From NCBI GenBank assembly GCA_964017145.1, contig OZ024843.1:2347001-2411000 (forward strand): a stretch of 64,000 bases of DNA, written 5' to 3'. Positions 11,302 through 25,351 of the stretch are shown here, one piece after another. The notes under the pieces were generated by a model. The model saw nothing but the letters and a program-made list of their open reading frames with translations. It did not search any database and was not told the origin of the DNA. Source of the stretch: Agrocybe praecox (Eukaryota; Basidiomycota; Agaricomycetes; Agaricales; Agrocybaceae). Within the stretch, counting starts at the first letter, position 1; each line of letters begins with the position of its first letter. The translations under genes and the position numbers were made by a program.

Positions 11302-13444
11302 TCATGAACACATAGGGGGAACGGAAGATTCGGCCTCGACATCCCTAGCCCGGGCTGCGGCTGAGATAAACCAATCATCCCATTCGGGAGGGCCGTCTTC
11401 TTCATCTTCATCGATAAAAAATTTACGTTTCACCTCCTGGTCATAAACTGCATCGGAGGATATAGGATGATAGGCTTCCTCTTCAGCAATAAAAGGGTCG
11501 ACTATCGAGTCATTGTCTTGAAGGAAAATGGGTATATCTTCCCCCTTCTCTTCACTGAGTTGGATGAAGAAACCGCTTCCGATCCTAGATAGTTCAGTCC
11601 GAGGTGTTGTTGGACAGGAGGAATAGGACGACGAGGCGTCACTAAAGGAGTCCATGTTTTCTTCATCCACACTCTCCGGCCTATTGTCGGTATGACGGGA
11701 TTCATCAACGAGGGGATTTATATAGTGCAATTGACTGAAACGGGATGCTGTGACCACAAGTGAATTGCCGAAAGCATGATCTTGCACGTCTACAGCGTTT
11801 CCATAGGTTATCCAAGGGTCATTGGAGGGAGCCTCGTGAATTACAATGTGGGGAGCGGAAAATGGGTTAAGAGAGTGAAGTATGATCGGACTGCCTCGGG
11901 ACATGGTGGTAAAACCCGCAAGTAAAGGCTATAAACGAAGATCATCAGATCATGGATCATGACACTCCACGGAGAACGAATGAAGTACACACTTCTGCAG
12001 GGTCTGTCCATTCAAAAGGACTTTCTATGGATTCACAGAACCCGGGGGTATCATATCTCGCTGTGAAACTAGCAGCTCTCATACTTGCGACGATAGCCTT
12101 GTCACTGCATTAGCATTATAAATCATTTGTGTTTGAGGATAGGACTCACTATAGCTTTGAAAAGAGAGCGCAAAACGGCGAAGGTAATATTACAAGTGAG
12201 AGGCGATAGTCTTTCTTTCTCTGACCTCCTCTTCTATAGCGGGTGGTCAGGATTAAGACCGCATCGATTAAAAAGATACGCACTGATAATCGGAATTTCT
12301 CATGATTAAACACAAGTGGTACACCGGGTACTCGGGTAGATTGAAGCTCAGTCATCGTATATGGCATAGGAGATACCGGTGGCGGGGGATAGTATATTGA
12401 CATGAGTTCCCAATAAGAGTGCATACGACCAGTTTCAGCAAAGAGGGGAGGGGGCACGAGGTGGGATATACTGTGTATGCATGCACGGTTGGCCTCCGCC
12501 GTGTAAAAGCCATCCCATGAAGAATCTTCTGGTGGTGTTATCACAATATGTGGGGCGATATCCGGATTTTGCGAGTCGATGACGAGAGTGTGAGGAACTC
12601 GCCTATGGCTTCGGAGAATATCCTGCAGGGATCTTATGAGCAAAATCAATTAGAGTAATGGCGGTCCGCTGCGCACCTCAGTCCTCAGTTCCTCCGATTG
12701 ATTTTCGATAATACGTGGTGAAATGTCACAAAGCTGCAGGGAAACGTTTGAAAACGAACCAAACGAGCCACAGACAAAGGGACTGACCATATCACAGAGG
12801 TGGAGGGAGGTTAAGGCCTCTATGCTCTGCTCTTCCCAGCAGTCATGCAGACTCACGCCTTCTGTTCCCGCAGTGGGATACCACATGGTGACTTCAGTAT
12901 GGGAACATGAGGTGTCATCGATTAGACGCGGAGTCTCGGAAGAAACACCCATCACTTGTTTGCTGGCCAAGTATTGAGAAATATACGTGGTTTTTTTGAT
13001 ATTCTGCTGTATCTGTAAGGGTCATGGATATTGAAGCGCGCGGAAGAAACCAACCAACAAACATACCTCAGTTATCGTTTGTTGTTTAGCGCCGCATCCT
13101 GTCCGCCTTGTTCCAGAGAAATTCGACTCACAGCCATGGTAATTTCCCAGAAGAAGTGGATACGATGTTGATTTACGCTCATCGCATTCCGACTCATCGT
13201 CACGGTGCTGCGCGTTGTCAGCGTCGTTGGTAGCACTGGCAGTGGCAGGGGTGACAGACGGCGACGGTGACTCGATATCGCACGTGATAGTCTTGTCGCG
13301 CGTTTTTAACGCCTCAAGCGAGTCACAAACGCGTTCAAGTACACCACACTGGCCAACTGAAGAGTTTGTCTTCATAGATAAATTTTGACAAGCGTTTTGG
13401 GAGAGGGTGGAAAGTGTTGAAGAAGAAGAAATACGTCGGAGCAT
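11302..13444 (-). CDS. Uncharacterised protein with repeated APHIVI modules
   Basis: I do not recognise this gene. It reads as about five exons and some 580 residues, starting at the ATG at 13444 (the longer frame opens only at a TTG) and ending at 11302 after SSVPPMCS. Exon 1 is Ser/Thr-rich. Exon 2 contains KQVMGVSSETPRLIDDTS and a Trp/Cys-containing stretch. Exon 3 carries LVIDSQNPDIAPHIVITPPE followed by DSSWDGFYT, and the last exon carries ILHSLNPFSAPHIVIHEAP followed by SNDPWITYG, so a module of about 40 residues is repeated. A short exon near 11990-12105 encodes FTARYDTPGFCESIESPFEW. The C-terminal half is acidic. The 12110-12330 intron boundary is uncertain. No enzyme motif, signal peptide or membrane segment is obvious. 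Confidence 0.6.
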
Positions 13445-13859
13445 TTTCAAGCAACGGTAGCGCTGGTGAAATTTTTAAAGTTAGCGGCGACGGTTGTCGC
13501 GGCTTTCGGGTTGAAACGCGTTCAATGCTGATCGGGTGTTATTTAGAGCAAATCCGCGAAATTAAGGGTGAGGTAGCGCGTAGTTTTGAGGAGGAAGAGA
13601 ACAAGCAGCAATCCACAGCAATTAACATTCGGGTATTTGTATTGACAGGTTTGTGGCGTGTATATAATAAGACAATGATACTATTCGGACTTTTTCCTGA
13701 CCTACAGCTTTGTTGAACACGACTAGTATGGCAATATGGCTAACTTTAATTCTACAGAGTTTTCCAAGAATGGGAAACATGTACAGGTGCTGTGTCGCAT
13801 TAATATAATCAAAGTGAATCATGCTACAGTACGTACAAAAGGTGAGACTTGTTAGTAGT
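13445..13859. other. Intergenic spacer between two minus-strand genes
   Basis: This spacer of about 415 bases lies upstream of the HIVI-repeat gene and downstream of the dehydrogenase gene. It should hold the promoter of the former and the 3' end of the latter. A plus-strand frame crosses the 5' end but its sequence shows no family features. No TATA box or other site is clear to me. Confidence 0.4.
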
Positions 13860-15459
13860 TTACTCCTTTGTTTCGTACTCTGCAGGGAGACTGCCTTCCT
13901 CCGGACGACGACCAGAAAGTTTTACGAAATCCTTCATAGCAAAGTCTGCGCCCGAGATCTGTAGCCATGTCAGGGAGATATCATTGAACGGGAATGATTA
14001 TGAAACTAACCCATTGCACAAAATCTCGAAAGAAACTCGGTAAGTGACCAATGTAAGGGATGAAATTAGTGTAGAAAGGAAGGAGGATTGTTTGAGAATG
14101 TTGGTCATCGAGTGCAACGATAATTTTCTTGACCACAGTCACAGGCAGCACTGACGGGCAGAAAAAGTTGAATAGCGGGAAGGTGGGGAATTGGACTGTC
14201 TTAAACATCGACGTCATGACGTGTCCTGGGCAGATGAGCGTGGTCCGGATCTGTGGGCATTGGTACCTTGAACAGATTAGTATGGAAAATGAAAGAACGA
14301 ATGATACCACATAAATACCTCTTGTCAAGCTCATATCGCAAAGACTCGTGCAAGCCGATTACCGCAGCTTTGGACGCACAATAGTCGGCTAATTGTAAAT
14401 GTTAGTTTCGTTGCCTTTGCTCACAATGGCCTAACTTACACATTTGAGCAACACCGGTCATGCCCAAGGCTGAAGACATAGTAACCTAAAATTCAAATGC
14501 TCCTCAGATACACCGCATTGACAGCATGTTAAAAGACCCACAATATGCCCCGCCTTGTTCTTAAGGAGAGTCGGAAGAAACGCTTTGAGAATCCAGAAAT
14601 GCGATAACGTATTGGCCCCAAAAGTCCTATGTCGTTAAGATAAGTTCAGCGACCTGGAATATAAGGATATTCGTAATTACTGTTGAACATCATCCGCACT
14701 TAAATCGACCAGCAATTTGCCTTGGACAACCCCTGCGTTATTGACGAGAACTGTAGGTTCTCCAATCTGTTTAAGAGGTAAATTCAGACGAATATAGATA
14801 TCAACCATCTAAGAAAACTGACTTCTTCAATGATCCTTTTGGAGACTGCTTCCACCTCTTCCCATTTTGAGACGTCGCACTTGTAGTAAGCGATGTTGTC
14901 TGAATGATCAAATGAGCATTGGTTTCTGGAAGTAAGGCTGAAGAGCGCACAATTCTCCGTCACGATGGGATTGACGTCTAAAACAACCACCGTAACGTTC
15001 CGCACGGCTAGTGTATTAGCAAGGAGTTCTCCGATTCCAGATGCACCTCCAGTGATCACTACAATTTGCTCGCTCCAATCTACGGGTTTGGGCCGTAGAA
15101 TAAGACTCCCTTGGTTACGATATAGCTTTGAGTACCATTTGATAGCCCCTGTGTACTTTGTCAGGTCAAATGCTACTTGTCAGATGGGAATTAACGTACA
15201 GAATGCCGAAACGGCCACGCAGTAGAGGAAACTCAGGACGACCAAATTGTCATTGATCTTCGCACCCTGGAAGATATAAAAAGTGGGAACCAAAGCAAGA
15301 AAGAAAGGACCTTGATATACATCAACACCATAGAGTGCGAACTGAAAGGAGGATGTACGACTTACTGAACGCTGTGTTTGCGAGAACCTGCATAACTAGG
15401 TCGATATCCAAATTGTCGAAAATAGGCGATCCATCTTCACCACTGTGGCTGTGTTCCAT
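13860..15459 (-). CDS. Membrane-anchored short-chain dehydrogenase/reductase (SDR16C/retinol dehydrogenase-like)
   Basis: This is an NAD(P)-dependent oxidoreductase of the classical SDR family, close in layout to lipid-droplet or ER enzymes acting on retinoids, sterols or fatty acyl substrates. It has many short exons and about 370 residues. After a start MEHSHSGEDGSPIF, a hydrophobic stretch (SPFFLALVPTFYIF, then a VVLSFLYCVAVSAF segment) probably anchors it in a membrane. The Rossmann motif TGGASGIG follows, then YKCDVSKWEEV, VLVNNAGVVQGKLL, the catalytic serine region MSSALGMTGVAQM, and the active-site DYCASKAA (YxxxK). A later CPGHVMTSMF segment is typical of the family. The tail ends PAEYETKE. 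The first intron, about 53 bases with AAG as acceptor, is needed to keep the frame. The real substrate is unknown. Confidence 0.87.
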
Positions 15460-16099
15460 AATTTACAGGTTTCCTGGAAGAGAAAGGCGCAGCCTCTCAG
15501 AGTTTATAAACGAAAGACGAAAAGGTAAGAAAGAGAGAGAAGTAAGTATGGACCTGGGTCCTGGTGAGTGTCATGATTCATACCATCACCCCTTGCGGGA
15601 GTCCCCTGACGTATTCCTCCTACGACCCCAAACGCGATATTTTTGAACACCAGGCTCTTGACCACAACCCACGTCCTGTCTACTGTTTCCTCATATTTTG
15701 CAAACAACGCTTTGTGGTGCCATCTGATCTATTGGATATCTCTTGTTACCAGCAAGGCTGATAAAAGAACACAGAACTGTCTAGTAGCTCTTAAATACGT
15801 ACCATGCTTGTATGGTACGCTCTACGCGTCTAATAACTGTCCTCTTTAAACTTTTGCAACAAAGGCTTCCATAACTTCCTGGTCACTGAAAACCCTAATG
15901 ACTACCATGTATCTGCTAACTTCTGCTGTTTCTCTCTGGTTTCTTGAAGAAAAAAAATGGCTTCATGAGTCTTGTCACGCGTCCAATCGTTAATTAATTT
16001 TTCGGGCAAGTACAAAAACTATCCTTTTCTTTCCTCTCCTTCTTACTCCATCCTATAGGCTCTATTTTTCCTACCTTTTCAGATTTTTACTTGCCAGCG
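15460..16099. other. Divergent intergenic region
   Basis: These 640 bases separate the start of the minus-strand dehydrogenase gene from the start of the plus-strand disordered-protein gene. Both promoters should lie here. The last 150 bases, before 16100, are rich in CTTTTCTTTCC and CCTTCTTACTCC runs, a common fungal 5' leader composition. The open frames inside look random. Confidence 0.45.
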
Positions 16100-19000
16100 A
16101 TGGGCAACGTTAACGAATTACAAGAGCGACGAGAAGATTACTCAGACGATGGTGATTGCTCTACTGCGTCATCTAATCCCACAACTACCACGAGTAGTTT
16201 TAGTAGCTCCTCTGATACATCCAGCCATTTGGCAGCCATTTTTCTTGTAAGTTTAGTGCTTATGACGCCCTGCAGACCATTTTGACACTATGTAGGATCC
16301 CCAGGATGATTCAAGGTCGTTAACAAACAATGAGGTCATTGTCCCTCCGGTAACAACAGTAGTCTCTGTCCCTCGCTCACGAGAGCTAGTCTCACCCGAA
16401 GTGAGCCTGCTCGATATAGTGCTTTAAAATTGCCTTAATTTCATGGTATTTTCCCCAGAAACCAGAGGATATGCAAATCTCTGTAGATATCAACGTGGAT
16501 CAAGAAAACCAAGAAGTCGTCGAGAGTATAGCAGACGACTCGTTTCCGCTATCTGATTCTGGGATCCCTATATCTTTTGAGATTATGGATGACCCAAGCC
16601 CAGTTTTAAGTGACACCACTGGTATTTTTCTTACACCGGACATTCCTCAAGTCGACGTGGAGGTCGGGAGGTCGTTTTCACAGCTTATAGTGCGCATATA
16701 TTCAATCCGTTTGCCTGAGGATTGAAATAACCGTCTCTTAAAAGTCATCCTCCCCGGTGATGTTAGGACTAGAATATTCACAAGCTTTTCCAGGGGATCC
16801 AGAGTCTCTTGTGGGGACTTTTTGGCTTGATGAAGGAGGGCTCGATGTTGCATCTTTGTCCCAAAATGTGCAAGATGCCAATGCAAGTAGCCCTGTCGCT
16901 GATACTGCTCCAAACGTGAGTACCTTATTGTTGACTGGGGCAAATTTGACCCACTTCATCGCATACCTTAGGATACCCACTTACCACTGCTGATGTTGAC
17001 TGCTCCAAATGACGAGTTTGGCTTAATTCTCAGCTCTACGAATGTTGGCCAAGAGTTATCGAAAGAAGATTCACAGCATAATCTGAATATTGGAGCGCAA
17101 TATGCAAATTCTTTCGCTCAAACAGACGTAAGCTCAAATAGGTTCATGCATCAAGTATGAGCTCAATTAATCTGGTGCTATAGCTGTGTCCTATGATGCC
17201 AATCCTGGATACTTCAATTTCCTTGTTGCATGGACCTGAAGAAGTGAATGATAAATATTTCGCTGCGCTCAAGAATAATGTGGACCCAGAGGAGTCTAGT
17301 ACCGTCGAGCACGAACCAGTGAAACGGGTAGAAGGCTTAAACGATAAGGATGCACATGATGAGGCAGGCAGCCCTATACCCATATCACTTGGACTTTGTT
17401 TGACCGATGACATGACCTTGGCGACTGGGTTTCGACTGTGTTCAGAAAAACAATACAGTTCAGACATACTTTTCGATGCTCGTCCCAATACCGTCACCAG
17501 ACCTGAACAGGTATAGATACTAATTTACCACAATTTTTGAATGATTAATGACTTTTTTCAAGTATATTTCCACACCTACAGGCAGTGCAAGGAAAACCCA
17601 AGAAAATCCTACCGACTCGCTTACTCCTGGAATTTTAGAAACGACAAAAACTCAGTTGCCAGATGACGTCCTCGATAAATCTCAGAAGGATAATTTCAAA
17701 CCTACAGAACAGTCACCCAAAACGTCCATAGTACCACTATCACCCACCCCAGAGATCACCCCTTCCTTCGGACATACGGCAGATAAGCCCAACTGGGCCT
17801 TAGCCCCCATTGATTCGACGAAGTCCTCAAGTCCTTCCATAAGAAAGCCTCGGAAAACCGACCGTCGGCGTGGAGGACGTCGCGGGAAGCAGGCCAACGC
17901 AGACACTACACCGGAAAAGCTATCCTCTATTGCTAACGACAATGGTTCCTTTGTATTGCCTCTTGGGGCTAACGACAGCTCACACCTGCATAAACATCTT
18001 CCGTTATCATCAACCCCGACAAGGTGCGAAACTAAATACGACGGTAGTGAACCGGACATATGGCAGACTTTGGAATCGAAGCGCGAGAAATACACCACAC
18101 AACTTCCCCATCAGGGTGTTCAACTGGGATCAACCAACGAACCTTCTGTCGAAACATCCACCATTATTTCGTCGACCTCTCAAAGTGTACTGAAACAACT
18201 CCATCGCGTGCGAGGAGTGAAATCTAAACAGCCAGCCTTAACAGAGAAGCAACCAGCTCAAGAAATCAGGATATGTCCTTCCGAAATTCATGATTGCCTG
18301 GAGAAGCAAGAGCGTACGGCGGAAGGTCTTCACATGACCGATCGTTCGACGATAACAGTGGCGGGGATGCGAAATCCTGCTGGTGAAACCCAATTGAACT
18401 CGCTTCTCTTGAGCCATTTAGTCACCACGATGACACAGAATTCTAGTCCGAGGCATGCATCCTCCAGGACCGACGATGATGATCCTCTCAATTTACCCCG
18501 GACGCCAGAAGTAAGCGATGATGGCCACATTGTAACCTGTACTCAGCCTTCTTCTGTTGGGGCGACTTTGAAAATATCGTCGTCGAAGGAAATTTTTGGT
18601 TTTGCTACAAACAAGTCCTCTTTACCATTGTCATTGACTGCAACAGGCGGATGCCATAATCCTCTCGGGAAAACCTCTTGGCCCTCCCTGGATGAAGAGT
18701 TGCGTTTCCATGCGAATGAACGATCATTATCTCTGGGAAGGAAGGACGCAGAGAGCTCGCAGAATATATCCGCCGCGTATTCAGTCAAGCCCATGGCGTC
18801 CTCTACTGAAAGTTTGGGCCGACCATCCAGTAAGGATGATATAGGTGGTCTCAAGCCTACCACAAAACCTCGTCATGTAACCTTCGACGATTCTGTCAGA
18901 GTCAACCTCCCCTCTAGGAAGACATCTTACGCAACGACAAGTCTGCAGCAAACTACTACTTCTTCACTGAATAGGCCGCCCAATTTCCAATCCAATATCC

Positions 19001-19476
19001 CTGTGCCTACCCGGGGCCAACGGAATCAACCTTCCGGGGCAACGACTGGACCTTTTTTGAATGGACCATTCTATCTTGGTCAGCCTTCCAGACAAGTAGT
19101 GCGTTCGGTTCCAAAACAAGACCCTCCCTCAATCCAGGATATTGCGGCTGCGTTTTCAGGTCCTTCTCGAGGACGCTCGCAAATTCAACAGGCAGTTCCT
19201 CATCCCTTTCATCTACAGGCACTGCAACCCTCTGAATTTACTTCCAACCATTGTGCAGGCTCTCAGTCTGACAGGTACAATGTTATAGTTGGGCAACCAA
19301 ATGGCCGATATTCTTTCCCCACAAGAAGTCTGCGGGGACATTCACCACGAACATCGTTGAATCCTTTCCAACCACAAGACCAGAATAACTCTGATGGTGG
19401 TCACGCTTCCACTCAACGTCTGCAACAAAGGTTCCAGGATGGTTCATCCGCAGGAACTATTCACAGTCAACGTTAG
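16100..19476 (+). CDS. Large uncharacterised disordered protein
   Basis: I do not recognise this gene. I read seven exons joined by short GT..AG introns that all keep phase, for roughly 1040 residues. The ATG at 16100 is preferred over an in-frame TTG nine bases before. The first exons are Ser/Thr- and acidic-rich (DDGDCSTASSNPTTTTSSF), and the last exon from about 17565 is 1.9 kb long. It has a basic patch RKPRKTDRRRGGRRGKQ, resembling a nuclear localisation or RNA-binding RGG-like segment. Conserved-looking islands include PRHVTFDDSVRVNLPSRK and RNQPSGATTGPFLNGPF. There are no membrane segments, and coding composition is even throughout. The C-terminal third is rich in Gln, Pro and Ser. It might be a scaffold or RNA-associated protein; no function can be assigned. 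Confidence 0.7.
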
Positions 19477-20019
19477 TTTGGGCATGTTGCGAATGATCAT
19501 GCTTTGAATACTATCCCGAGTTGGAATGAAACTGAACCTCAGGTTTTTATCCCAAGCTCACAGGGGCCCCGAGACGAGCGTTTAGGTTATCATTGAAGAT
19601 GATGTCTTTAAGAAACTATAAACCAACCTTTCTCCTTACAACCAATTGCGATACCACAAATGTACACGCGTCACCTTTACACTAAAATGCGAACGTATTT
19701 TTCTTTGTAATAAGTCTTCTGAGAAACACAAGTAGAGAAGTGTACAGCTAGTTCTCTTGTTTATAAAATCAATGAAATGCCAGCCACAAGGACGAAGGAA
19801 AAAAAAAGTGTCGTTATGGATCAGTGTATCACAACTGAAAGTGCCTGACAATAAGTTGCTTGATTGGAAGAGTCGTCCAACCTGGTTTGCTTCAAGCAAT
19901 ATGGGATCAACGAGTCGTAAAGGACAAAAAAGGTTATTTGGTGTTAAACTTGAACATTATCTCTGAGAATACCCGCACATCATTCAGTCCGACTATGACA
20001 CGAGAGGCAAATGGAAGAC
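19477..20019. other. Convergent intergenic region
   Basis: Two genes run toward each other here, the large disordered protein on the plus strand and the PR-1-like gene on the minus strand. The stretch should hold both 3' ends and polyadenylation signals. Open frames on both strands are short and unlike protein. If the PR-1-like gene uses an extra small intron, its coding part would extend to 19980. Confidence 0.4.
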
Positions 20020-20624
20020 TCACGGTGCTTGTCCAATAACATTGCCGACGGGATCGTACAAACAAACGTAGAGGGATGCAAGCCCGAGAACATTGTCGAA
20101 AAGATTAGAACAACGGGATACAGCACAGCCGACTTGCGTGGTCGACTTCCAAACCACTTGGGTGAAATGAAGGTACGAAGGGTTGGCAGGGTCATATTTG
20201 TCTTCATTTTAGACTCGATTAGGAAATTTATTTGTTTAAAAGGGCAATACAGATTGCGCTTACCCTTGTCTTGAACAAATGTCGCCATAGCGGCGCTTAT
20301 CGGAAAAAGCCCAGTGCCTGCTGCAATGATTTCACCGTAAAGTTGATCGCTAAGGACCCCATTGCTATGTTGAAATTGACAACGATCTGCCCACGATTCA
20401 GCTTTCTGTGCAAGGTCGTCAGACCATGTAAGCGCAGTGGCGTTGTGTTGGGCCCGAATGGTATTGTGGGCGTCTAAGAAGGCTGCAACCTGACGACCTG
20501 TACCGCGACTATAAACAGAGTGTGCGGGTGCGTGGCGCAAAGAGCTCGGATATGCATTCACATATAATCCGGGTGCGAAAGAGAGGATGAAGATGAAAGC
20601 ATACAACAATTCAATGATGAACAT
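20020..20624 (-). CDS. Secreted CAP/PR-1-like protein
   Basis: This is a CAP-superfamily (SCP/TAPS) secreted protein of about 180 residues. Fungal members such as yeast Pry proteins bind and export sterols and related lipids. The N terminus MFIIELLYAFIFILSFAPGL is a clear signal peptide. CAP signatures follow: FLDAHNTIRAQHNATALTWS (with the first conserved histidine region), DLAQKAESWADRCQFQHSNG, LYGEIIAAGTG, then across an intron YLHFTQVVWKSTTQVGCAVS and ASLYVCLYDPVGNVIGQAP. The glutamate of YGEI and the histidine of LHFTQVVW are the usual CAP cavity residues. The stop TGA overlaps a GTGAGT, so reading either stops at 20020 or, less likely, splices 31 bases and ends at 19980. Expression as an extracellular or wall-associated effector is inferred. 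Confidence 0.88.
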
Positions 20625-21070
20625 GGTGACGGGCGAACGAAGTGGTCAAAAGAGTGGCAGCGGCGAGCAGAGCAAGCCTAGAAAGCGGTGACGATGGTGG
20701 ACGGTGAAGAGAAGGAGATAGCAATTTGATTTTCTTACTTTCTTAGAACCCACGCTCCGACTCGCTCGTTGCTAAGCACTTTCTATAGTATCGGGCCGCA
20801 TGGGACTGATTGCGCAGTAAGACTTTTTTGACCTTTTGTGTCATACCTATCCGACAAGACCTACAGGAGCGCTCGATCCATGAATCTATGTCGGAATAAA
20901 TAACCATCCCATGCGCGCCAAGAGTGAGCGCTAGAAGACGGTTGTCATCGTCATTGTTAATTATATATCCGTGACCATAGATTAGTTTGAGAAGATTAGT
21001 ATTTCAATCTTATCTTGTATGCCCATTGAAAACGGTAAAAAAAAAACACATTTGATTCATATAACAGTGA
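20625..21070. other. Spacer upstream of the PR-1-like gene
   Basis: About 446 bases lie between two minus-strand genes. The left part should carry the PR-1-like promoter and the right part the 3' end of the prefoldin gene. I see AT-rich tracts, including an A run near 21038-21049, but no gene and no clear motif. Confidence 0.4.
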
Positions 21071-21608
21071 TCATTGCTGAACAGGTCGAATATTAAATTC
21101 GCGCTTGAACGCGTCGAGATCCTTTTCCTTGGTCTTATACTGCTCCGCGAGTGTTGACATGACTTTTAAGATCTGTAAAGCTAGTATAAGCTTGAGTGAT
21201 ATGGCCCATTAGCATCAAAACACACCCCGTCGCGGTTAGTCTTTAAAGCAGGATTCACGTCTTTGACAGTTCTTTCGACAAGGACACCGCCGATAAGACG
21301 GAAACATTTCCGGTCAGGATCTTCAGCTAGAGCCTCATCGAGCGTCGTTAAGACTAATCTGAGGGTGGGTTGCGGTTAGTTTAGTCAAAATCTGGGCCGT
21401 TTGAGAAAGCGCGCACGTATGCTCGTCTGCCTCTGATTCCAGCTCTCCAATCTTCCTAGCTAAGGCTTGCAGCTCATTCTGTAATCGGACGTAGGTTTGC
21501 TGGATCTCTGGCTGATCCCAGTTAGTCAGTTGACTATCGGATAAGAGAAAGTAGTTCCTTACCCTGATCTGAGAGCTTTGTTTTTTGTTTTGTTGCAGTG
21601 GACGACAT
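21071..21608 (-). CDS. Prefoldin subunit 2 (Gim4)
   Basis: This is a beta-type subunit of the hexameric prefoldin chaperone, which hands unfolded actin and tubulin to the CCT chaperonin in the cytosol. Four exons are read: a start MSSTATKQKTKLSDQ, then EIQQTYVRLQNELQALARKI, then RLVLTTLDEALAEDPDRKCF leading into LIGGVLVERTVKDVNPAL, and finally ILKVMSTLAEQYKTKEKDL to the end at NIRPVQQ. The RKCFRLIGGVLVERTVKDV block is the signature of subunit 2, and the flanking heptads are the two coiled-coil arms. The length of about 124 residues is usual. None of the four exons is visible as a long open frame by itself. The start lies 176 bases from the divergent complex I gene, so the promoter is probably shared. 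Confidence 0.92.
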
Positions 21609-21784
21609 GGTGGGTGTTGAAGACGCTTACGCGGGTGATCTGACAGTGGAGTGGTTAGAGTTTCGGCGTATGTGATTGGCTGGAGACCTCGTGACCTGTG
21701 TGACCCTCACCCTCCCGTTCGTCTTGGTCTCTCAAATCCACTTCTCCCCGCCGTTGCTGGCATCGCCGACGCTCTCTTTTATTC

Positions 21785-23904
<2,120 letters not shown>

Positions 23905-24838
23905 ATGAACTCGGCCACAAGCCAAGTATCTCCCAATCTCGAATGTTCTATGCCCTCAAGGTTCAGAATCATTAGTCAAGTTGCTGCGCGAAAGAGGTGT
24001 GATCAGTCCTTTTCGCCGAATCACATTCCAATCAACTAAATGAACACATACTTCTCATAGAGATTCTGAATCTAACCATAATCCCAGTATTGGGATTTCA
24101 GGCGCTCGGGTTGTCCGTCGCCCTTCTCGATCAACGTCATCTGTGTACACAGCCTTTGACATTCAAAGAGAGTCACCTAACTTGACCAGTCCCCCGAAGC
24201 GGCGGCAGCAGCGTCACGGATGTCGCTCTGTGTCATGCCCAAATCAGGGGGCGCCCCTATCTGAAGAATCAATACGATTCTCAGAACGGCCATGTCGCCG
24301 TATACTTGATCCAAGGGCACGAACAGAAATAACTGCTTTATCTCGAGCTATAAACGATGTGCATTTTTCGATGACGCTTGCCTATCCCTGTGCTAGAAAA
24401 GAACACGACAGTTCCCAGTCGGCTTCTCCCGACGTAATCCCTGCGCGTTTGCTGCTTTCTTTGGCCGAAAAATCAGTCGAACTTGACTCGGACTGGTTTG
24501 GTGGAAAATCTTGTGTAATGGACGTAATTTTGGACCTGAAAGAGTTGGCCCGTTCCTCCAGGGACACTTTGATGTCCCGTGTTAACCACCAATGGTACGA
24601 GGACCCACATTGCGGACTGTCCATAAATCAGCACCACACCATTTACGATCGAAGGAGCTTAGACATATACTGGAAACATCAACAATCAATTGTATCGGCA
24701 TTGTGGGTCAGCAACGATGATTCACCAGGGGCTATGGGCTTTCCGGAATCTGCTGAACGTTCGACTGCGACTTGGTCAGCTTCATTGAATGACGAACAAC
24801 TGTCCCATTTGTCTCCCGGCTACGCTTTGGCGGACTGA
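23905..24838 (+). CDS. Uncharacterised protein, 3' structure uncertain
   Basis: I do not recognise this gene. Exon 1 (23905-24001, beginning MNSATSQVSPNLECSMPSRF) joins in phase to a long exon from 24062, which reads DSESNHNPSIGISGARVV and continues to a stop at 24838. The product would be about 290 residues, Ser/Arg-rich at first, then more globular around LLLSLAEKSVELDSDWFGGK and RDTLMSRVNHQWYEDPHCGL. Downstream, coding-like segments can be read that suggest more exons: a frame from 25031 giving GDDCLGSLSAPREQEKERGS, joined by a good intron to a segment SDAGKAESASASSSCNDLKS that ends at 25351, and another at about 25595-25716 ending SPSGLSPSKVTF. These may belong to the same gene by alternative or missed splicing, or to a second small gene. 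Confidence 0.5.
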
Positions 24839-25351
24839 AAAGCTTTATAAAAAAACGGCACCGGTTTCGATTCGATTAACTGGGCTTGTGGTTCGGCAAG
24901 GTGTACTTATCGCCGAGTCGCTCTCGCGAAGGCGTTCCAAACTAGTATGTATGTACTATTCAATGTATGGCTTTGCTTTACTCGTATCAATATATATGGT
25001 TTCTTCTGACCGGGGGCCAAGAGCCTTGAAGCATGATCTTCTACGTGATCAAGATGGAAGGAGACGACTGTTTGGGGTCTTTATCAGCTCCACGAGAGCA
25101 GGAGAAAGAACGAGGCTCTCTCCCCACAGTATCAGCTGGAGATACAACAACAACTATGAACGCGTTAGTGCTTATTTCTTTCGATCTATGACGCTATTCA
25201 TGATCATAAAGCAAACTCATCTCATATTGAAGAAAGAAGCGATGCTGGAAAAGCTGAATCGGCATCGGCATCATCATCTTGTAATGACTTGAAGAGCATT
25301 CATGTTACTTCGAGAGCCATTGTTCGTATCCGTTTTTCTCGCTGCAAATGA

